A stretch of 8,852 nt of DNA from NCBI GenBank assembly GCA_030615975.1, contig JAUWYH010000052.1, positions 1-8,852 on the forward strand. The letters are read 5' to 3'. Under the pieces are notes generated by a model that was given only the letters and a program-made list of their open reading frames with translations, was not told the DNA's origin and ran no database searches. A program made the position numbers and the translations under genes. The stretch comes from Candidatus Aminicenantota bacterium. GTDB taxonomy: Bacteria > Acidobacteriota > Aminicenantia > Aminicenantales > Aminicenantaceae. Within the stretch, counting starts at the first letter, position 1. Every line of letters starts with the position of its first letter. Positions 1-6,584 of this stretch are shown in pieces.

Positions 1-80
1 AAAAATCTGAACTAGAGCGGAGACATTTCCCTGTACCTTAAGGTGATTTTTAACTTCATCCCGTCACTTTGGGACAAAGC
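1..80 (-). other. Downstream non-coding stretch after the last gene (window edge)
   Basis: These 80 nt after the DUF481 stop hold no convincing gene. A 15-codon ORF (59 to 12, minus strand) is too short to support. There is a 10-bp perfect palindrome, ACCTTAAGGT (35-44), and a small hairpin at 67-79, neither followed by a clear T-run. Nothing here can be called a terminator, and the transcript may continue past the window. Confidence 0.4.
67..79 (-). other. Small inverted repeat just after the DUF481 stop
   Basis: CTTTG-TCC-CAAAG on the minus strand could fold into a 5-bp stem with a 3-nt loop, 2 nt past the DUF481 stop codon. It lacks a following U-tract and the stem is short, so it is a weak hairpin at best and not an intrinsic terminator by the usual criteria. 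Confidence 0.2.
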
Positions 81-872
81 CTAAATTTTAATGACAATCG
101 AACTGAGTAAATAGAAATCTATATTTTTAAATCCAGGAACAGGACTGTGTTCGTAAATTATTTGAATACTCGTTTTTAAGGCAAAAAAACGGCTGATGGA
201 AGCTGATAGAGAAGTATAGGAATTTAATCTATAATCTTTCCAGTCACTCATGTTCAGGAAAAGAGATTCCTGATGGACTAACTGGGCTGTGGATGAGATA
301 TCATAAATGAGTTTACTGGAAATCAGAGAAGATAGAAAAGAAGAAGTAATCGACTTTTGCCCATTGATGGGCTCACTCTCCATATTTCCTGACAATAATC
401 TCTCCAAGTTATTCTCACTGCTCCAGCCGATTACTCCTTCTGATGATATTTCTAATTTTTTCCTCTTAAACCATATATAGCCGCCTCCTCCCGAGAAAGC
501 AAACCGAAAGTTATAGCCTGCTAATTTGTTCCTGTCGGCTCGGAGCAATAGAAGTAAATAAGTCTTAGAATTTACTTCTCTCTCGTATTTAAGGTGGGAA
601 TAATAGATTTCTGATTTTCTCTCGTTGTTTTTGTGAGAATAAATGAGACTCGCTTTTAAATTCAGTCTGTGCTTTTTAAGATCAAAATTTTGTTCTGTAT
701 CAAAACTGAATGAAAAATCCTTATTGTTTCCTCTTGTTAAGACGCAGGACAGGCTTGTGGAGGAGTAGTATTTTTTTTCTTTTTTTCCACCTTCTTTTTC
801 TGCCTTTACAGGAAGGAAGAGCCCGTTAATGAGCATGAGAAGAAGGATAAATTGAAATATTTTATTCTTCAA
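81..872 (-). CDS. DUF481-family outer-membrane beta-barrel protein
   Basis: This 263-aa protein looks like a DUF481 (YdiY-type, 'salt-induced outer membrane protein') barrel. It has a signal peptide (basic KNK, hydrophobic core about 5-20, likely cut after PVKA at 24). Alternating beta-strand-like segments follow, with family landmarks: the early LTRGNNKDFSFSF (45-57, compare the usual GNTDT-type motif), RADRNKLAGYNFRFAFSGGGGY (111-132) near the middle, DWKDYRLNS (210-218) and the closing PVPGFKNIDFYLLSS (244-258). The last residue is Ile rather than the common terminal Phe. The molecular function of the family is not established. The start is a TTG (872-870) inside the MBL stop (TTGA); an in-frame TAG at 878-876 rules out any earlier start, and the next ATG (M13) would cut away the positive end of the signal. 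It is probably the last gene of the unit, as only 80 nt remain. Confidence 0.82.
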   Translation of the reverse strand: MKNKIFQFILLLMLINGLFLPVKAEKEGGKKEKKYYSSTSLSCVLTRGNNKDFSFSFDTEQNFDLKKHRLNLKASLIYSHKNNERKSEIYYSHLKYEREVNSKTYLLLLLRADRNKLAGYNFRFAFSGGGGYIWFKRKKLEISSEGVIGWSSENNLERLLSGNMESEPINGQKSITSSFLSSLISSKLIYDISSTAQLVHQESLFLNMSDWKDYRLNSYTSLSASISRFFALKTSIQIIYEHSPVPGFKNIDFYLLSSIVIKI

Positions 873-1741
873 TTTCTATGTGAGATAAAATCTCCAAAAG
901 TGTGGAATTGGAATTTGTTTTTTATTTTTTTTACCTTTCCAAAAAAATAAAAAGGATCATGGGTAAAAAAAAGAATCCAGTCTTCCTCAATAGCTTGTTC
1001 AAATATCTTCTTTTTACTTTTTATCGTATCCAAGGGAAAAAGGTCATAGCCCATGACATAAGAGAGCCCTACATGAGCTGAAGTGGGAACTAAATCTCCA
1101 AGATAAAAGAGAACTTTTCCTTCTGAGCAAACTTTTACACACTGATGGTGAGAAGTATGTCCAGGAACCAAGAGAACCTCAACTCCCTTTGAAATCTCTG
1201 CGTTTCCATCCATAAGCTGGAGAAGGCCATGTTTTTCTATAGGCAAAAAATTTTGGGTTAAGTAGCTCTCTCTATCCCTCTCGCTTGGATTAAGAGCATA
1301 CTCCCACTCCCCTTTTTGGATGATGTATTTTGCTTTTGGAAATGTGGGAACAAACTCTCCTTTTTCGTCTCTAAGGGTATTTCCGCCACAATGATCAAAG
1401 TGAAGGTGGGTGTTGATAATAAAATTTATGTCCTCAGTTTGAAATCCCAGTTTTTGAAGCGAAGCAATAAGTCCAGGCTTCCTTTCAACAGAATAAAAAT
1501 CAAAAAATTTCTGGTCAATTTCAGCTCCCATTCCTGTCTCCACCAGAATTAATTCTTTTCTGGTGTTTATAAGCATTGAATTCAACCCGAGTTTTATCCT
1601 GTTTTTGCTGTCGGCACCACATTTTTTCTCCCATAGGATTTTAGGAACAATGCCAAACATAGCTCCCCCGTCTAAATGAAAATATCCGTCTCTCAAACAG
1701 TGGATTTCAAAGTTATCAAGGATGATTCTATCGATTGTCAT
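869..1741 (-). CDS. MBL-fold metallo-hydrolase (AHL-lactonase/YtnP-like), coupled to nuoI
   Basis: This 290-aa protein is a metallo-beta-lactamase-fold hydrolase with a complete two-metal site: H112-x-H114-x-D116-H117 (THLHFDHCGG), H195 (VPGHTSHH), D216 (YLGDLVPT) and H261 (FTHDP). The layout and the region before the metal site (SMLINT, LVETGMG at about 55-72) resemble the branch that includes N-acyl-homoserine-lactone lactonases and YtnP, but the substrate cannot be read from sequence. The HxHxDH form, with no HxExD, argues against the oxygen-reducing flavodiiron type, and there is no flavodoxin domain. No signal peptide is seen, so it is probably cytoplasmic. The ATG overlaps the nuoI stop (ATGA) without a clear ribosome site, so it should be co-translated with complex I. 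It overlaps the next gene by 4 nt (TTGA). Fold: sure; role: unknown. A link to respiration is only inferred from position. Confidence 0.88.
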   Translation of the reverse strand: MTIDRIILDNFEIHCLRDGYFHLDGGAMFGIVPKILWEKKCGADSKNRIKLGLNSMLINTRKELILVETGMGAEIDQKFFDFYSVERKPGLIASLQKLGFQTEDINFIINTHLHFDHCGGNTLRDEKGEFVPTFPKAKYIIQKGEWEYALNPSERDRESYLTQNFLPIEKHGLLQLMDGNAEISKGVEVLLVPGHTSHHQCVKVCSEGKVLFYLGDLVPTSAHVGLSYVMGYDLFPLDTIKSKKKIFEQAIEEDWILFFTHDPFYFFGKVKKIKNKFQFHTFGDFISHRN

Positions 1742-2211
1742 CCGATGAGTTTATCTAAATCATAGAGTAAGTCTTCACGACTGTATTGCGCAAGTTCTAT
1801 TTGATCTGTATCCATCCGAATGGCATCTTCAGGACATGCCTCAACACAGAAGCCGCAAAAGCAACATCGGCTTAGATCGATGATAAACTTAGCAGGGTAT
1901 TTCTGAATCTCTAGGTCGGGATCTTCAGCTGCCTCGACATAGATGCATTCAGAAGGACAAGCTGTAACACACAACATACAAGCCACACAACGTGGCTTCC
2001 CATTTTCTCGCTTCATAAGCCGATGCAGACTTCTGTGTCTTGAAGCCAGTTCCTTTTTTTCTTCTGGATACTGGATAGTCACTGCTCCTTTTCTTTTTGT
2101 CTTTATTCCCATAACTTTTAAGATATGGAAGAACATATTCACAAAAAAATGACGTGCTGTGATCACACTTCCCCTGAGGATCTCGATAAAGTACTCTATT
2201 GCTTTTATCAT
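1738..2211 (-). CDS. nuoI: NADH-quinone oxidoreductase subunit I (NuoI, 2x[4Fe-4S] subunit)
   Basis: NuoI is the ferredoxin-like subunit holding clusters N6a and N6b, which carry electrons from NuoG to NuoB. Both CxxCxxCxxxC motifs are complete: C75/C78/C81 with C85, and C116/C119/C122 with C126. An extra cysteine, C117, sits directly beside the first ligand of the second motif, where Ile or a similar residue is common. The N-terminal 30 residues are amphipathic and hydrophobic, as expected for the helix that lies on the membrane near NuoH. At 157 aa the length is normal. The ATG is 1 nt after nuoH and its 3' end overlaps the next gene by 4 nt (ATGA). In most complex I operons nuoJ would follow here; instead an MBL-fold hydrolase does. 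Confidence 0.95.
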   Translation of the reverse strand: MIKAIEYFIEILRGSVITARHFFVNMFFHILKVMGIKTKRKGAVTIQYPEEKKELASRHRSLHRLMKRENGKPRCVACMLCVTACPSECIYVEAAEDPDLEIQKYPAKFIIDLSRCCFCGFCVEACPEDAIRMDTDQIELAQYSREDLLYDLDKLIG

Positions 2212-2212
2212 C

Positions 2213-3286
2213 TCAGATGCTCATCAAAATTCCTGTTCCGACTATATTCACCAGGCTTAAAGGAATTAAAAGTTTCCAGCCCATATCCATCAGCTGGTCG
2301 TAGCGAAATCGAGGATAAGTCCAGCGAATCAAAACCTGGAGCCAGGAAAAGAAGAAAACTTTAATATTAAAAGCGGCCACCTGGAAGAGAACGACAACCC
2401 AATGAGAAAGCAGCCATTCCCCACCCCAGGGAAAATGAAATCCGTCTGTTGCCAGCCAAGGAACCTGCCATCCTCCAAAAAAAAGAGTCGTAAGCAAACA
2501 GGAAACAATAATGACTTCCATAAAATCAGTCATCATGAAAAGGCCCCACTTAAGTCCGCCGTACTCGGTGAAAAATCCTATGATTTCTGATTCTCCCTCA
2601 GGGAGATCAAAAGGAACTCTTTTTGTTTCGGCAAGGGCTGCAAAGAAAAAGATCATAAATCCCAGTGGCTGGAGAAAAATCCCCCATTTAGGAACGACAC
2701 CAAAGAGCAACTCTCCCTGAAAATGGACAATCTGAGAGAGATTTAACGACGGATAGACCATAATCAGACCGATGAGAGATAATCCTAAAGCCACTTCGTA
2801 AGAAATAAGTTGGGCTGCACCTCTAAGACCACCGATAAGAGTGAATTTATTATTTGAGGACCAACCGGCGATCAATATCCCATATATCCCCAAAGACAAC
2901 ATAGCAAGCACAAAGAGGAGTCCTACATTTATATCAAGTATCAGGAGATTTATTGTTTTTCCTCCAATGCTGATAAAATCTCCGAAAGGAATGGCAGAAA
3001 TTGTGATGGCAACAAAAAAGAAGGAAAGAAAAGGAGCCAGGTCATGAAGAAATTTTTTGGAAAATGAAGGTGTGAAATCTTCCTTAAAAATCATTTTTAT
3101 GGCATCAGCAAAAGGCTGGAAAAGTCCAATAATACGGATCCCCAAGATAGAGGCTCTGTTGGCACCGATTCGATCCTGGATGACTGCACTCTCTTTCCTT
3201 TCCACCCATGTCAAATAGAGAGTCAAGGTCAAAAGCCAGATTAAAGCAAAGATAATTTTGATAAATACGATTAAAATTTCAATCAC
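2213..3286 (-). CDS. nuoH: NADH-quinone oxidoreductase subunit H (NuoH, membrane quinone-channel subunit)
   Basis: NuoH is the membrane subunit that anchors the hydrophilic arm and forms the entrance to the quinone cavity. The 357-aa protein shows about eight hydrophobic segments and the family signatures WVERKESAVIQDRIG (27-41), GLFQPFADAIKMIFKED (54-70), GGLRGAAQLISYEVALG (152-168), KRVPFDLPEGESE (222-234) and RWTYPRFRYDQLM (321-333). The start codon is GTG and overlaps the nuoG stop by 4 nt (GTGA), with a purine run (GAGAAAAGAAA) just before it. nuoI begins 1 nt after the stop. Two small departures from the family pattern as I recall it: GANRA where GPNR is usual (41-45), and a loop after PEGESE that appears one residue shorter before TEY. 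Identity is very sure. Confidence 0.95.
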   Translation of the reverse strand: MIEILIVFIKIIFALIWLLTLTLYLTWVERKESAVIQDRIGANRASILGIRIIGLFQPFADAIKMIFKEDFTPSFSKKFLHDLAPFLSFFFVAITISAIPFGDFISIGGKTINLLILDINVGLLFVLAMLSLGIYGILIAGWSSNNKFTLIGGLRGAAQLISYEVALGLSLIGLIMVYPSLNLSQIVHFQGELLFGVVPKWGIFLQPLGFMIFFFAALAETKRVPFDLPEGESEIIGFFTEYGGLKWGLFMMTDFMEVIIVSCLLTTLFFGGWQVPWLATDGFHFPWGGEWLLSHWVVVLFQVAAFNIKVFFFSWLQVLIRWTYPRFRYDQLMDMGWKLLIPLSLVNIVGTGILMSI

Positions 3287-4839
3287 TTTCTTTTCTCGAA
3301 AAAGGTAATTTCTTTTCCCATCTCTTGAAATATGATTTCAGGAGATGAGAATTGTCTGTAAAAGTTAAAATTCACTTCCAATTTTTTGGCTAGATCGACC
3401 ATTATTTTCCATTCAGGCTGGCTCTCTCCCAAAGGCATTAATGCCTGGGAAAATTTCTGAACTTTGCCTTCCAGATTCGTTAAAGATCCTTCTTTTTCAG
3501 CAATCAATGCTGTAGGAAAAACAATATCAAAAAGGGCATTCATTTCATTTGAAAAAGAGGTAAAAAGAAGTTTTGTTTCTATTTTATCAAAAACCGGCTT
3601 TATTTCTGTTAAGCTGAAATGATGGGAGAGGTGAGGTCCAAACGCCATAAGAAATTGAGTTCCATTTCCAAGGGTTTCTAAGTCTAACGGCTTAAAATCA
3701 AAGCCTATTTCTTCGGCACCTCTTTTATTGGGAGTACGCTCTGAAGTTAGCAAAAAGTCGTCTTTCTCTCCCTCAGGAGGATCAACAAAGAATATCTTTT
3801 CAACATTTAGGTCAATGCGAAAAATTTTATTGATGAGAAAAAGCTCTTCGTTTGAAAGCCAGGTGTTGAGGATGAGGGCTATGTGTGAAGTTTTTTTCAT
3901 ATGATACAGCCTCTTTAATTTTTCAGAAATGAAGAGAAGAATCTTCTCCAAATTAAGTTCACTTAGCGGATGATTTACGTTTTCGACAATCTGGTTAAGG
4001 CGGCCTTCATCAATGTAAGAATAGCCATAGCGGCCAAGATCACAGATCCAAAACCCGTTCACTTCCTGATTTTCACGTGATTTAACCCTATAGACTCTTT
4101 TAGGAACAGAAAATCGAGGAAAACCGGGGTGGTACTCAATATAGATGTTACATCCTCGGCTACAAAGAGGACAGATGGATTCTTCTTTTTTTAAAAACCA
4201 TTTTCGTGTTTTGAACCTGAAGTCAGAATCAGTGATGGCGCCAACTGGACAGATCTCCGCAAGATTGCCGGAGTAATTGTTTTCGACCGAAAGCCCTTCG
4301 TAAATGTGGATTTCTGAGCTGATTCCTCTGTTGAAAACACCTAATTCATGAGTTCTGGTCACATCTCTCAAGAACCGGACACAGCGGGTGCAGAGAATGC
4401 ATCTTTCCTGGTCAAGGATGAGATTTTTTCCTATTTTTAATCTCTTCTCTCTTTTTTCTTTAGACTCTTCAAACTGACTTTCAAAAAGCCCGTATTCCTC
4501 ATAATAATCTTGAAGCTTGCACTCGCCTGCTTTATCGCAGATAGGACAATCAAGAGGATGTTCGGCCAGTAAAAACTCCAGCACTCCTTTGCGGGCCTCG
4601 ATGACCTTTTCGCTCTTGGTTGAGATCTTCATTCCTTCCCTCACTTGAGTGGAACATGCCAGTTCAAGCTTGGGAAGGCCTTCAATTTCTACAAGACACA
4701 TCCGGCAATTTCCCTCAGGAAGAAAGGCTGAGTGATAACAGAGATGAGGAATGTCGATACCTGCTTGTTCAGCGGCATTCAGTACAGTTGTACCCTCTTC
4801 AACTTCTAAGGGCTTTTCGTCTATAAAAATCTTTACCAT
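3283..4839 (-). CDS. nuoG: NADH-quinone oxidoreductase subunit G (NuoG, short form with four Fe-S clusters)
   Basis: NuoG carries the electron wire between NuoF and NuoI. Residues 1-75 are a 2Fe-2S ferredoxin domain with N1b ligands C34, C45, C48 and C62. Next come the N5 site H94/C98/C101/C107 and the N4 site C147/C150/C153/C197. C223-x2-C226-x3-C230 with C266 matches the ligand pattern of the off-pathway cluster N7, known from E. coli and Thermus. The rest (about 270-518) is a shortened molybdopterin-oxidoreductase-like domain, still ending with the family stretch GSLTNLEGKVQKF (451-463). At 518 aa the protein is far shorter than Thermus Nqo3 (783) or E. coli NuoG (908), but no frameshift is visible and the reading frame runs straight into a 4-nt GTGA overlap with nuoH, so the short form looks genuine. 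The ATG lies 20 nt after nuoF, preceded by a GAAGAGAG purine run. Confidence 0.93.
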   Translation of the reverse strand: MVKIFIDEKPLEVEEGTTVLNAAEQAGIDIPHLCYHSAFLPEGNCRMCLVEIEGLPKLELACSTQVREGMKISTKSEKVIEARKGVLEFLLAEHPLDCPICDKAGECKLQDYYEEYGLFESQFEESKEKREKRLKIGKNLILDQERCILCTRCVRFLRDVTRTHELGVFNRGISSEIHIYEGLSVENNYSGNLAEICPVGAITDSDFRFKTRKWFLKKEESICPLCSRGCNIYIEYHPGFPRFSVPKRVYRVKSRENQEVNGFWICDLGRYGYSYIDEGRLNQIVENVNHPLSELNLEKILLFISEKLKRLYHMKKTSHIALILNTWLSNEELFLINKIFRIDLNVEKIFFVDPPEGEKDDFLLTSERTPNKRGAEEIGFDFKPLDLETLGNGTQFLMAFGPHLSHHFSLTEIKPVFDKIETKLLFTSFSNEMNALFDIVFPTALIAEKEGSLTNLEGKVQKFSQALMPLGESQPEWKIMVDLAKKLEVNFNFYRQFSSPEIIFQEMGKEITFFEKRK

Positions 4840-4859
4840 CTTGCTTTGTCTCTCTTCAT

Positions 4860-6107
4860 TCAGTTTGCTGTATAAGATTCAATTTCTTTTCGAAACTTTT
4901 TAGTGATGGAAAGAATGGGCATGGCCGCAGCATCCCCTAAAGGGCAAAGGGTTTTCCCCATCATATTGGAAGCTAAACGGATGATATTGTCGATATCCCC
5001 TCTCTTTCCTCCTCCCGCAGCTATCCTTTTTATAATTTTATTGATCCAGGAATTTCCTATGCGGCAGGGGGTACACTGGCCGCATGATTCATGGGAATAG
5101 AATCTTGTGACAACCTTCAAGACATCAAGCATCGATGTCTCTTCATCGATGACGATAATTGCGGCTGAACCAAGCATGGACTCTGCTTCGACTAAGGAAT
5201 CGAAATCCATCTTGATATTTATTTCATCGGCCTTCAATATAGGAGCAGACATCCCTCCTGGGAAAACAGCTTTTAATTTCTTTCCTTCTTTCATTCCTCC
5301 AGCATATTTGAAAATTATGTCCTTAAGATTAGTTCCAAGCGGCAATTCATAAATTCCAGGGTTTTTCACCACGCCACTTACCCCAAAGATTCTTGTCCCG
5401 CCATCCTTAGGCAGACCTTTTTTTAAAAACCATTCTGCACCGTTCAAAATGATTTGAGGAATGTTTGAGATAGTTTCGACATTGTTAATAACAGTAGGGC
5501 ATTGAAAAAGGCCTATAGAAGCAGGAAAAGGTGGTTTGAGTCTGGGGTGACCGCGTTTGCCTTCAAGGGATTCCAAAAGACCTGTTTCCTCGCCGCAGAT
5601 GTAAGCTCCTGCACCACGATGGACAAAAACATCCAAATCAAAGCCAGTTTCTAAAATATTCTTTCCCAAAAATCCTTTTTTGTACGCTTCAGAAATAGCC
5701 TGTTCCAATCTTAAGGCTATAGCTTCATATTCGCCCCGAATGTAGATAAAAGCAGTATGGATACCCACACAAAAGCAAGTGATGATGATCCCTTCTATCA
5801 TCAGGTGGGGATTATGGCTCATGATATAGCGATCTTTGAAGGTTCCGGGTTCTCCTTCATCCGCATTAACACATAAATATTTTGGCTTATCCACATCTTG
5901 AGGAACAAAACCCCACTTGACTCCTGCTGGAAAACCAGCTCCTCCCCTACCTCTTAAATTTGCATTTTTCACTTCTTCCAGAATTTCCTCAGGTTTCATC
6001 TCTTTCAGGGCTCTTTTTACTGCCTGATATCCCACCTCTTTTAAATAGACTTCGATCTTGTATAAATTTTTGAGATCGAAATGTCTGGTTAAAAGTTTTT
6101 CTTCCAC
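4860..6107 (-). CDS. nuoF: NADH-quinone oxidoreductase subunit F (NuoF, NADH/FMN-binding 51 kDa subunit)
   Basis: NuoF is the entry point for electrons: it oxidises NADH through FMN and passes electrons to 4Fe-4S cluster N3. Seen in order: the glycine-rich nucleotide loop GRGGAGFPAG (53-62), NADEGEPGTFKDR (81-93), the FMN-associated GAGAYICGEETGLLESLEG (165-183), the SLBB-like middle region (about 235-330) and the N3 ligands C342, C345 and C348 (SCGQCTPCR) plus C388 (TLCPLGD). The length of 415 aa is normal. There is no extra C-terminal ferredoxin domain of the kind found in bifurcating HydB/NfnB-type homologues, which supports a true complex I subunit. The start codon is GTG (6107-6105), 3 nt after the nuoE stop. 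Its ribosome site is weak, so translation is probably coupled to nuoE. The N-terminus lines up with the family pattern at this start. Confidence 0.96.
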   Translation of the reverse strand: MEEKLLTRHFDLKNLYKIEVYLKEVGYQAVKRALKEMKPEEILEEVKNANLRGRGGAGFPAGVKWGFVPQDVDKPKYLCVNADEGEPGTFKDRYIMSHNPHLMIEGIIITCFCVGIHTAFIYIRGEYEAIALRLEQAISEAYKKGFLGKNILETGFDLDVFVHRGAGAYICGEETGLLESLEGKRGHPRLKPPFPASIGLFQCPTVINNVETISNIPQIILNGAEWFLKKGLPKDGGTRIFGVSGVVKNPGIYELPLGTNLKDIIFKYAGGMKEGKKLKAVFPGGMSAPILKADEINIKMDFDSLVEAESMLGSAAIIVIDEETSMLDVLKVVTRFYSHESCGQCTPCRIGNSWINKIIKRIAAGGGKRGDIDNIIRLASNMMGKTLCPLGDAAAMPILSITKKFRKEIESYTAN

Positions 6108-6110
6108 TTT

Positions 6111-6584
6111 TTATTTCAATTTATCTAGGAGTTCATCGATTTTTTTCTTATCCAGATGCCCGTAATAATCAAAGTTGATCATCATTGAGGGAGCCTGATC
6201 GCAAGCTCCTAAACATTCAACTGTGGTTAGAGTGAATTTTTTATCTGGTGTTGTTTCCCCTGGTTCTATCCCTAATTTTTCTTTCAAATAATCTATCAAT
6301 TCTTCTGCTTCCATAAGAAAACAACTCAAGTTAGAACAGACCTGAATATGGTATTTTCCCACAGGCTTCGGATTGAGCATGGTGTAAAAACTCACAACTT
6401 CTCTAACTTTAATCGGCTTTATACCTAAAATCTCGGCCACAATTTTTTCTTCTTCATTGGAGATGCAGCCAAATTCTCTTTGGGTTAAGTGCAAGAGAGG
6501 AAGGATTGCGGCTTCTTTCCGAGGATAACGAGAAAGAACCTCTTCGATTTTCTTTTTTGTCTGATCCGAGAATTCAGGACTCAT
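6111..6584 (-). CDS. nuoE: NADH-quinone oxidoreductase subunit E (NuoE, 24 kDa 2Fe-2S subunit)
   Basis: NuoE is the thioredoxin-fold 2Fe-2S protein of the NADH-dehydrogenase module and binds cluster N1a beside the FMN of NuoF. All four ligands are present in the family pattern: C83-x4-C88 (QVCSNLSC) and C124-x3-C128 (VECLGACDQAP). The N-terminal helical part (residues 8-75) carries the typical LLHLTQREFG and VVSFYTML segments. The length of 157 aa is normal. The ATG overlaps the nuoD stop by 4 nt (ATGA) and a GTGGAG lies 10 nt upstream, so the start is well supported. nuoF follows after 3 nt. With NuoF next door and no ferredoxin extension on either protein, a role in complex I is more likely than in a soluble NAD-dependent hydrogenase or formate dehydrogenase, which use similar subunits. 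Confidence 0.95.
   Translation of the reverse strand: MSPEFSDQTKKKIEEVLSRYPRKEAAILPLLHLTQREFGCISNEEEKIVAEILGIKPIKVREVVSFYTMLNPKPVGKYHIQVCSNLSCFLMEAEELIDYLKEKLGIEPGETTPDKKFTLTTVECLGACDQAPSMMINFDYYGHLDKKKIDELLDKLK

Noticed and set aside
35..44. Perfect palindrome ACCTTAAGGT as an operator or terminator
   Set aside because: It has no loop, no T-run and no repeated partner nearby; a single 10-bp palindrome is not enough to call a site.
869..1741. MBL protein as a flavodiiron oxygen/NO reductase linked to respiration
   Set aside because: It lacks the HxExD ligand pattern and a flavodoxin domain; HxHxDH and the 290-aa length fit a hydrolase.
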